A DNA stretch of 11,444 nt from Bacteroidota bacterium. GTDB lineage: Bacteria > Bacteroidota > Bacteroidia > Flavobacteriales_D > Crocinitomicaceae. Under the pieces are notes generated by a model. It ran no database searches. It had not been told where the DNA came from and was given only the letters and a program-made list of their open reading frames with translations. Position 1 is the stretch's first letter. Every line of letters starts with the position of its first letter. Shown here in pieces: positions 6,901 through 11,444 of this stretch. A program made the translations under genes and the position numbers. The stretch spans positions 1 through 11,444 of the forward strand of contig JAHKAT010000384.1 of NCBI GenBank assembly GCA_018825925.1, given 5' to 3'.

Positions 6901-8002
6901 CTTTAATTTCAACCAATACAATTGCATTTTTATTCAGCTTTGATTCAAATTTACCAGCAATTATACTTAGCTGAACTGGTACTTTCTTAATACCAATTTT
7001 ATAGACATACAGTTTTCCTATTTCACTTTGTCGGGCAGAAGCAAAATAACCAAATTCATCTTGAGCGTCCACTAACAAAAGGAAATCGTCATCCGGAGAA
7101 GAAATTGCAAAATCTAGGTTTTCTACTTTTCCATATACACCTGATACTTCATCATAGGTGCATCTAAAAACGTCATAACCCCCCATTGAATTATGACCTT
7201 TTGAACTGAAATATATGTACTTACCGTCAGGGCTTTGATACACATAATCCTCATCATAAGGAGTGTTTACGTCACCTTGAATGAGTATTGGCAAACTCCA
7301 ATTTCCATCAGTTCCTTTAACTCTTTTATAAATATCCTTTTCCCCTTTATCTTCATCGCCGTAGCTAGAATAAAAGATTTCTTTGGCTCCTTGGGCAAAA
7401 TAAATAATTGGAACATGATTTTTTTTAATGTCAATTTTCGATTGAAACTCCTCTGTAACTAATAAGGTCCCCCCAATTTCGGATAAATCATACAACCTAA
7501 AAAACTTGGACGCTTCTATTTCCTTTTTCTCATAAACTATTAATTCCGAATATTTCGCTAAGAGAAGTTTTCCATTTTCACACATTGTTTTTAATCGCTC
7601 AACAGACAATTTTTCAGCTTGTTTTTTACCTGCTTTTAATTCAAATTCATTGTAGTAATTGAGTGCATCATTGAACAAGTAATTATAATGAAATGCCCGC
7701 GCAAGATAAAAAAGTGCTAGCGGATCTTCCTCTCCTGTGTTTACCGCATATTTTAAATAGCGCATTGCCTCTAATTTCCTGTCAGAATTAAAGAGTAAAC
7801 AGGCACCATAACGATAATTAATAAATGTATTTTTTGGTTTTAGTGAAAGCAATCTAAGGTAATACGGAGCAGCCTCTACATACTTTTCAGATGCAAAGAG
7901 TTCATTTGCCGTGATAAAGACATCTCTTTCAGTTTGCGCTGAAAGTGGATTCGTTAGCAGGACAAACAACATGAAGAGCAATCTCAGTTTTATCCGTGTC
8001 AT
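917..8002 (-). CDS. Giant exported TPR-PD40-coiled-coil protein with tandem SPOR-like domains
   Basis: This frame encodes 2361 residues. A signal peptide covers 1-23 (R3-K5-R7, hydrophobic 8-20, cleavage near SAQ), so the protein is exported. Residues 28-125 are TPR-like (NELFASEKYVEAAPYYLRLL and following units). PD40/WD40-like strands occupy about 198-335, with the classic SPDGKYIYFSSKGH at 257-270 and GGYDVF after it; only about three blade motifs are obvious. A small beta domain resembling carboxypeptidase-regulatory folds spans 345-432. Residues 440-1880 are charged, helical and largely coiled coil, with an approximately 85-residue repeat. SPOR-like domains lie at 1913-1996 (FRVQLGAYDRP) and 2066-2150 (FFTIQVGVFNRP). 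An unclassified domain covers 2217-2361. The front end resembles OmpA-family envelope proteins such as PorE, but no OmpA C-terminal peptidoglycan domain and no type IX secretion tail is visible. It is probably periplasmic or outer-membrane associated and peptidoglycan bound (inference). It follows plsY by 34 bases and is probably co-transcribed with it. No convincing Shine-Dalgarno precedes the ATG, which is common in this phylum. Function is unknown. Confidence 0.93.
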   Translation of the reverse strand: MTRIKLRLLFMLFVLLTNPLSAQTERDVFITANELFASEKYVEAAPYYLRLLSLKPKNTFINYRYGACLLFNSDRKLEAMRYLKYAVNTGEEDPLALFYLARAFHYNYLFNDALNYYNEFELKAGKKQAEKLSVERLKTMCENGKLLLAKYSELIVYEKKEIEASKFFRLYDLSEIGGTLLVTEEFQSKIDIKKNHVPIIYFAQGAKEIFYSSYGDEDKGEKDIYKRVKGTDGNWSLPILIQGDVNTPYDEDYVYQSPDGKYIYFSSKGHNSMGGYDVFRCTYDEVSGVYGKVENLDFAISSPDDDFLLLVDAQDEFGYFASARQSEIGKLYVYKIGIKKVPVQLSIIAGKFESKLNKNAIVLVEIKEKASNRIIGNFQSDQAGNIVFSFPNGGQFEYTMRIVGSDQSYAQTVTIPDKNELTPLRQYILHTAVNGKEVLIIDNKFEEEVPIEEKEEIIADIFRKKASLDPNSETYDLNRYSLDEEQVLKKVGSKKKSISDLGDDLDARMQKMRTNQQRTKNHESEKLVNINSEVSEVEKMEAQIEDLANNYEELESDSEKNNILNEAELLIRQKNAKSRKIEKMIREIDDFTSINSLSSINAENAEKWQYLNGQLDNFLKEGRRSEALQLIAANADEFKKVLDSDFSDFNEKNEQKLIEFGSKIELLQDSKARLEIAVNKLSNEIFILEEKEKKAKRGKLIEIQADLLDKRQELAIGRSELKSLDNRINTISNDKEVLEEVLVSFNNGSPTSFLLPDTSQLKIEERIYKRRVGVATIAEVFFEKEIEKRDIGQQLASTEIKQGDSFFTPVQSIDEKVKEWDGKIYESDFAIDFARALNPDYANDSRILTEAAKTEPQRINTLIGLDQDLLQKAQEYQKDNLIDNSTYEKIKVFENLLKQKINDLQVTDLAKRESDSANLEKAIPGYFKNISYIKKDPSLNPQEKVQALINVDKDAIYEIQNRKAYFENIQSKNESNAFVSNKIVELNRLIEGKKAQVQLLEQNIASVNNLIVNAPLIVKERKVETLNNVEKEILRTLESEIQIVKRIGGENAANNFQNGGFRNGNTIEQNESSLLASNELLLQIKSELAKNKGLIVGDDDAIFLESKLKLLDDLYDQQIKKVQYEREKLAEQKRLAAEQIAELASQRELKSNEIIAKNQTTKELENEVEKQKWLDQNSKLVVINEKSQYERSKLLEATNNQISNIKNNTIDLRTKLKAMAYSPYFLEKTKILENKDLSEFDFFNDSKDLELRLLSGLKKMDNIGNVKPEEQEVLRTLIRESENDLNNFEISLILLPETRDRLIFRVSPKYLSNSLNLSIQKPNNDQLIRLNELDKALIVDLNSEKSRVIDLAQKNVEPARIQRKIDEISLLIDQLRSDILVREGQMRTFDRTSDVYAKEVAKNNEISQTAKIYIAQLKEINSIDELRVDVLKENRRIMTDSPDNYDTLVKLRSDLVNYKLDLDLIKRVYELDKSKDFTYSAQLVKDEMTRIDKRIKQIETNLVSKEALKTSMNNLPKQSFIAAKYNDALLQKLLDRENELKIQMQNIGRPSRSNVKIYNRVQSARIARENYLLNKQLTEMKSASRESLKRIESLKTNTYQVQKNTALASSTYRDVSKSAREWELKADKTKNVRTKNFYLQQANVQRKNLEILLEKTYVENKIQDVSNGAISTLNSFDEIEFLIRNLEIEKNRIRAEINNNKLSLQLVNRRKDKAVLFQQQELLLGQLKNVETELASYESQLSNQPKNLVSAIEQTAQTTPLTFQEERGISGSTQYKNLSRLGFDLMELETQIGERKRAIQEKKTAVRLLLQDKESAENEKKLNEYVQTLLKSEKELAFLIQEHEVKSAKFKALLDTNDGIALKMQNMILRGIDPLVPLIKKSDFVPVPTQSFEISSKNVTENSIPLEVKYPSGLIFRVQLGAYDRPLEGSLFKEYKPVDGTKASNGLYLYRTGFFKNYNQAKDAEGKVRSRSASDAFVVAFCNGERITIQEARRLEKTGGCEPEFEEDQIIKNKVSPATVESENGSKSTTIRNSDLSENKNSDINNPVYNQSKNAVLASTIESIKGLFFTIQVGVFNRPADASLLPGISDDVLTERLENGQIRYATGIYSSISLAQEKKIEIINSGIKDAFITAYFDSQRITLAEAKKMIEAQGNEVFTKKSETEVKGNTDEIIEKVTLEDEYVKREEKVKDYNFYSKTNKLIDPNQPVVSSTKQPNRVQLISKNNYEDFPRDALNRFNSHAPFYFDANDKKIKSPVYKSLDQIPQVYLLKKEIDTVYFYVDEIAERLESKNNRIITFDLEGEKINGDIANYLIRLNYRKEYFKKPNALQIDIKDIPTENGQKIIDELQVLGVRPKMIIGY
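1553..2266 (-). repeat. Tandem SPOR-like domains within the giant gene
   Basis: Two diverged copies of one domain are encoded at 2266-2015 (residues 1913-1996) and 1807-1553 (2066-2150). Both read G-L-(I/F)-F-x-(V/I)-Q-(L/V)-G-x-(Y/F)-(D/N)-R-P, then an aromatic-rich (Y/R)-x-T-G strand, an alanine-marked helix, D-A-F-(V/I)-x-A-(F/Y) and R-I-T-(I/L)-x-E-A. This matches the SPOR pattern of peptidoglycan-binding domains in its Bacteroidota style. About 70 residues of low-complexity linker rich in S, N and K separate them. Only the first copy has cysteines (C1982 and C2001). Confidence 0.7.
3323..4336 (-). repeat. Approximately 85-residue protein repeat, second block (about four copies)
   Basis: Within the giant protein, units start near residues 1223, 1308, 1394 and 1477. 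The anchor aromatic recurs at 1225, 1310, 1396 and 1479, so spacing is 83-86 residues. Each unit has a first part like P-x-Y then a helix, a central (N/I)-x-(L/I)-D element in the better copies (NELDKALIVDL at 1331-1341; NSIDELRVDVL at 1421-1431), and a second helix of the form K-I-x-x-hydrophobic-x-x-L-hydrophobic (KIDEISLLI at 1364-1372; LVKLRSDLV at 1448-1456). Copies 1223 and 1477 are more diverged. DNA identity is low, so the duplication is old. Confidence 0.5.
4976..5488 (-). repeat. Approximately 85-residue protein repeat, first block (two copies)
   Basis: Residues 839-923 and 924-about 1009 of the giant protein align well by eye. P839-x-Y841 matches P924-x-Y926, LIGLDQD (862-868) matches LINVDKD (948-954), and KIKVFENLL (889-897) matches KIVELNRLI (982-990). 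The period is 85 residues from proline to proline. The same unit reappears in the block at 3323-4336; the segment between the blocks (about 1010-1220) is a more regular coiled coil in which I cannot align further copies confidently. Confidence 0.6.
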
Positions 8003-8036
8003 ATAAAAATACTACAGTTGGTTAGGCTGTTTAAAG
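8003..8036 (-). other. 34-base gap between plsY and the giant gene
   Basis: No terminator-like hairpin with a T run and no TTTG/TAnnTTTG promoter pair is visible here or in the end of plsY. The short gap supports read-through from plsY into the giant gene, making the three minus-strand genes one likely transcript. Confidence 0.5.
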
Positions 8037-8681
8037 TTAATTGTTCTTTTTAGTCTTCTTAAACATAGGCATTTTTGATTCTGTACCATTAATTAATCGA
8101 ACAATATTTTTTCTATGTGCCAAAATAACCGCCAAGCTCAATACACTCGCAAAAATCAAAAGGTTGATAGAACCTACGTGAAAACTAAATATCAAAAGCA
8201 ATGGAAAACTTATAGCTGCCACTATTGCTCCCAATGAAACATAGGAAAAAAGAAGATAAAACAACAAAAACAAGCTCAACGCTATCAGGGCTGCTGGTGG
8301 GTGAAGTCCTATGATCACACCTAACGATGTGGCAACACCTTTTCCTCCATCAAAATTGGCGAAAATTGGAAAAACATGGCCTAATACACATGCCATACAA
8401 GTCAATAGCTGTATGTTAACTAATATATCCGACCCCAATCGATCGGGAACAAAAACAATAGGTATGATTGTCGCGATTAAGCCCTTAAACACATCTATGG
8501 TAAGCACGACAACGCCAGGCTTTTTACCCAAAACTCTAAAGGTATTTGTAGCCCCCGCATTTTTACTACCATGCTCACGCACATCAACACCATACCTTTT
8601 TCTTCCAACCCAAACTGCGGTTGGAATAGAACCCATAAGGTATCCGATTATCGGATATATTATCCAGTTATATGAAATCAT
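8037..8681 (-). CDS. plsY: Glycerol-3-phosphate acyltransferase PlsY
   Basis: The 214-residue product fits the usual length of PlsY, the inner-membrane enzyme that transfers an acyl group from acyl-phosphate to sn-glycerol-3-phosphate, giving lysophosphatidic acid, the first step of phospholipid synthesis. All family motifs are visible: GSIPTA at 17-22 with REHGSKNAGATN at 35-46, GHVFPIFANFDGGKGVAT at 101-118, and HRKNIVRLINGTE at 189-201. Hydrophobic membrane segments lie around 3-22, 56-78, 86-108, 116-146 and 148-188, in the expected multi-pass arrangement, and the tail is lysine-rich. The ATG overlaps the upstream stop as ATGA, indicating translational coupling, and a purine-rich AGGAAGAAGAG lies just upstream. 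The acyl-phosphate maker PlsX, often a neighbour in other bacteria, is not in this window; instead two very large envelope-type genes flank it. The identification is firm. Confidence 0.97.
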   Translation of the reverse strand: MISYNWIIYPIIGYLMGSIPTAVWVGRKRYGVDVREHGSKNAGATNTFRVLGKKPGVVVLTIDVFKGLIATIIPIVFVPDRLGSDILVNIQLLTCMACVLGHVFPIFANFDGGKGVATSLGVIIGLHPPAALIALSLFLLFYLLFSYVSLGAIVAAISFPLLLIFSFHVGSINLLIFASVLSLAVILAHRKNIVRLINGTESKMPMFKKTKKNN

Positions 8682-11444
8682 TCGTCTCTTCTTCCTAAAA
8701 GTCGGTTAAATCGTGCAATGTATATTTTTTGATCGGTAATCCCCCAACTAAAGTTTTTGGCTTTTCGTTTTTCTTCTTTAATAGCATTCACACCACTCAC
8801 AAAATCCTTGTCCGAAGAAATAATCCTCATTTCACCATCTTTCTTGGTCATGGTATAATCCAAATAATAGATTTTTGACCCAGACAACCCGAAATACAAC
8901 ATCATTTTATCGTTCGAAATTTCTGAAAAAGTCTGCATAAAGAAGGCTTCAAAATCTACTTCTCTGAATACCGGTTGACCAAAGCAATTTACTAAAGTTG
9001 CCGATTTTTTACTAGTAATAAGACCTCTTTCTTGAAATTCCAATTTTTCAAAACTTCTCAATTCTATTCCTGTAAATACAATACCATCTTCAAAAGGATC
9101 TGGCATTTTTTTAACCTCCCCTTTAATAGTATAATCTGCTTTGAATCTATCAGCCGTTTTTTGGTCGGACCATTGCGTTAGAGTTTGTTCCAAATTCACT
9201 GTACTTAGGTCCATTTGAGAAACCCCAGGAGAAGCGGCAATTCGAGTTCCAATATCTTCAAACAATTTTTTGTCGATTTCCATTTTTACTTTCATGGTCA
9301 ATTTTAGATCAACAACTCCTGTTTTTTGGTCGTACTTCACATTTCCATAAGATTTGGTCTCAAGCTCACCCAACTGCATTCCTAAATCAATCGATCCACT
9401 GCCGGTCATGGAACAAGTTTTCGTATTTAGTGTTAATATATTTCCTCTTTCGTTTGGATTCAAGAATTTCTCTTTTGAAGCAATTTGATACTCGCTTTTT
9501 GCTTTGTCATAACGAATCACCCCGTAAGAAGTTAAGACAATTGGATCATCACCTGAAACCAGACTCGACAAAAAGGTAGGATACATTCTAATACTATCCA
9601 TACTTGGTGAATCTCTCCAAACAATACCTGCCGATATTTTGTCGCCTTCCAAATTTTTCATTTGTTCGGCTACAGGAATTTGGATATCACGAGGGTTGAT
9701 TGATGCGTTAAATGACAACCAAGATCTATCGAATTTCTCACACTCGTGATAAATTTTAGTAGCCCCTTGAAAACGAACATAAGGTTCTGATGCTAAAATA
9801 TTTACATCACCATAAAAGGAAAATTCTTTACTTAATTTAAAGTTCATTCCCTCTCCTATCTTACCATTTGCAACCGTTTGATTTGAGGTATCCAATCCTA
9901 TATTTTCCATTTTCACGTATGTCACGTTACTATCGATGTCGAAATACGGATATTCTCCACTGGCTTTATACAGTTTACGCGACAGAATATCAACTTCTGC
10001 TTTCTCAAATCGGTGATATTTTGTAATGTAGTTCGCCACAATACTAGCATTGGACAACGGATCTAATTTGGCTTTTTTACGAATTGTTATTTTTTTATCC
10101 GATGGAAAGACTCGAGCATCCGCCACATCTACATACTCTACTTCATCGCAATAAATGGTTTTTTCATCCAGGCTGAACTTAGCTTTTGGTGCTTTAAACG
10201 CCAATGTATCTCTACGGTCGTTGGTAGAAAAGAAGTTGGGCGCTATGACATCAATTCCAGAGTCAAAAGCAAGATCTTTCGATTGAGACTCCATCTCGAT
10301 TTGGTCTTTATCCATATACCATGTAAAGACATCCATTTTACATTTATATTGATTTACAGGAAAAACCATCTCTGCTCCACCGCTGTTGGATTTAAACACT
10401 CCTTTTCTTTCTTTAAAAGAAACATTTGCGCTAACATCTTCCGTCTTAAAGGCTATTTTATCCTCGTTTTCAGCCATGTTGTTGTTTCTCAAATTAAATG
10501 TTGATTTTTCACCTAGAATATCATAACATTTATATTTGAAATTTTCCGAAATTAAAGTAGCATTGGTAAAGTTCATTAAACCTTTCCCCTCCATACCTTT
10601 TGGCGTTAAAATCGCTGTTCCTTTTAATTTCGCTTGACCTTTAAAGAAGTCTAAATCATTTTTCAAGTCAGACGCCACTTTCAAAATATTATTTTTAGGA
10701 ATGTAGGTCATGTAAACGTCTTTACCATACACCTCCGGAAATTGAATTCCAGTTTCTGATTGTTTATTTTTAAACTCTACATAACCCAATGTTGAATCGG
10801 GTAAGAAAGCAAAGTTTTTAGAAAGGGATTCAGAATTAAGATATTTAATAATTCCCGATCCTTGCAAACCTTTCCCTGTTAAAGCAATTTTATTTTCATA
10901 TTTGGCTTCTTTGCCATAAAAGTCGAATCCACCAGCTGGAGCATCTGTAATAAAGCCTAAGGAATAATCTGGCAATATCTTAAGTGATTGTTTGAACTTA
11001 GGGAAAATTCCAGCGGAGGTTAATTCTCCATTCAACAATAATGATTTTTCAATAAAATTATCCAGACTATCGATGGAAAATGGTTCAAGTGTGTAATAAA
11101 AGCGAGTACTGTCGTATGCCCCTTTATATATACTAGGCGAGTTATAATAAATATAAGCTGCTTTGTCTGATTTTAACTTTGGAAATCCAACCACTTTTTT
11201 ATCACGTCCAGACCTGTTGTTGGGATCATCTACAAAAATTTCACCGGTTATACCATTTAATTCAGAAACAAGTGTGATGGCTTTATTTCCATCTTCAGGT
11301 CGCAAAGGCTTAACGTTAAATCTAGTATTGTTAGATTTTGAAACTTGAAATTTAAAAGCCTCATAATTAAAAAACCCTTCTTCGACATCCATATCCATTT
11401 TTCCTGAATTCACGAAACCTTGAAAGATAAAATCACGATTCTCA
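8678..11444 (-). CDS. Large beta-rich envelope protein of unknown function (partial, 5' end off right edge)
   Basis: The frame ends at TGA 8680-8678 and is open to the right edge, giving 921 visible residues after one partial-codon base. GTG 11413-11411 is in frame but is not the start, because coding sequence continues upstream of it (ENRDFIFQGF in visible residues 1-10). The sequence is dominated by short alternating strands and turns with no transmembrane helix or coiled coil. Visible landmarks are DDPNNRSG at 72-79, repeated G-x-G-x-hydrophobic strands such as GKGLQGSGIIKYL, and a section around 430-510 (VADARVFPSDKKI, then a strand ladder ending in Y-x-x-x-G-x-Y-x-Y) that faintly recalls OstA/LptA-type beta domains. 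I recall long Bacteroidota hypothetical proteins of this type, but no named family. Its export signal would lie outside the window. It is translationally coupled to plsY and heads the visible operon. The CDS is firm; the role in the envelope is inference. Confidence 0.9.
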   Translation of the reverse strand, partial: ENRDFIFQGFVNSGKMDMDVEEGFFNYEAFKFQVSKSNNTRFNVKPLRPEDGNKAITLVSELNGITGEIFVDDPNNRSGRDKKVVGFPKLKSDKAAYIYYNSPSIYKGAYDSTRFYYTLEPFSIDSLDNFIEKSLLLNGELTSAGIFPKFKQSLKILPDYSLGFITDAPAGGFDFYGKEAKYENKIALTGKGLQGSGIIKYLNSESLSKNFAFLPDSTLGYVEFKNKQSETGIQFPEVYGKDVYMTYIPKNNILKVASDLKNDLDFFKGQAKLKGTAILTPKGMEGKGLMNFTNATLISENFKYKCYDILGEKSTFNLRNNNMAENEDKIAFKTEDVSANVSFKERKGVFKSNSGGAEMVFPVNQYKCKMDVFTWYMDKDQIEMESQSKDLAFDSGIDVIAPNFFSTNDRRDTLAFKAPKAKFSLDEKTIYCDEVEYVDVADARVFPSDKKITIRKKAKLDPLSNASIVANYITKYHRFEKAEVDILSRKLYKASGEYPYFDIDSNVTYVKMENIGLDTSNQTVANGKIGEGMNFKLSKEFSFYGDVNILASEPYVRFQGATKIYHECEKFDRSWLSFNASINPRDIQIPVAEQMKNLEGDKISAGIVWRDSPSMDSIRMYPTFLSSLVSGDDPIVLTSYGVIRYDKAKSEYQIASKEKFLNPNERGNILTLNTKTCSMTGSGSIDLGMQLGELETKSYGNVKYDQKTGVVDLKLTMKVKMEIDKKLFEDIGTRIAASPGVSQMDLSTVNLEQTLTQWSDQKTADRFKADYTIKGEVKKMPDPFEDGIVFTGIELRSFEKLEFQERGLITSKKSATLVNCFGQPVFREVDFEAFFMQTFSEISNDKMMLYFGLSGSKIYYLDYTMTKKDGEMRIISSDKDFVSGVNAIKEEKRKAKNFSWGITDQKIYIARFNRLLGRRDE
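8685..8696 (-). promoter_or_regulatory. Purine-rich ribosome binding region of plsY
   Basis: On the minus strand AGGAAGAAGAGA lies immediately upstream of the plsY ATG (8681), inside the last codons of the upstream gene. With the ATGA overlap it supports this start and coupled translation. AGGA is about 11 bases from the ATG, slightly far for a strict Shine-Dalgarno. Confidence 0.45.

Noticed and set aside
8311..8709. 132-codon plus-strand frame opposite plsY
   Set aside because: It lies antisense to conserved PlsY motifs, which explain the sequence fully.
11163..11413. GTG at 11413-11411 as the true start of the rightmost gene
   Set aside because: The frame is open beyond it to the window edge and the preceding residues continue the same beta pattern, so the gene is truncated by the window.

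Overview
The window is AT-rich, densely coding DNA that looks like a Bacteroidota chromosome, probably of the Flavobacteriia/Crocinitomicaceae type. This rests on three observations: the secreted proteins have short signal peptides ending in A-Q or T-Q, the giant protein carries the TPR plus PD40 front end common in that phylum, and Shine-Dalgarno signals are weak. The taxonomic call is inference from protein style, with no marker gene present. No tRNA, rRNA, CRISPR array, transposase or phage gene is visible, so this reads as core chromosome and not a mobile region.

Layout. Bases 1-623 (minus) hold the 5' part of a secreted, TPR-like protein that runs off the left edge. A 51-base gap (624-674) separates it from a divergent small gene at 675-920 (plus), a conserved-looking 81-residue cytoplasmic protein. 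That gene meets the next one tail to tail, sharing the bases TTAA as both stop codons.

From 917 to the right edge everything lies on the minus strand and looks like one operon, transcribed right to left. First comes a very large beta-rich envelope protein (8678 to beyond 11444, N-terminus outside the window). Next is plsY (8037-8681), a clear glycerol-3-phosphate acyltransferase that overlaps it by ATGA. Last, after 34 bases, is a 2361-residue exported giant (917-8002) built from TPR, PD40 and a small beta domain, then about 1400 residues of coiled coil and helical repeats, two SPOR-like domains and an unclassified C-terminal domain.

How they may work together. PlsY makes lysophosphatidic acid at the inner membrane, the entry step of phospholipid synthesis. 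The two flanking large proteins look like envelope components of unknown function. The giant is the most interesting object here: SPOR domains usually bind septal peptidoglycan, and the long helical region could span or organise the periplasm. Within that region I find an approximately 85-residue repeat in at least four to six copies. No function for either large protein can be proven from sequence alone.
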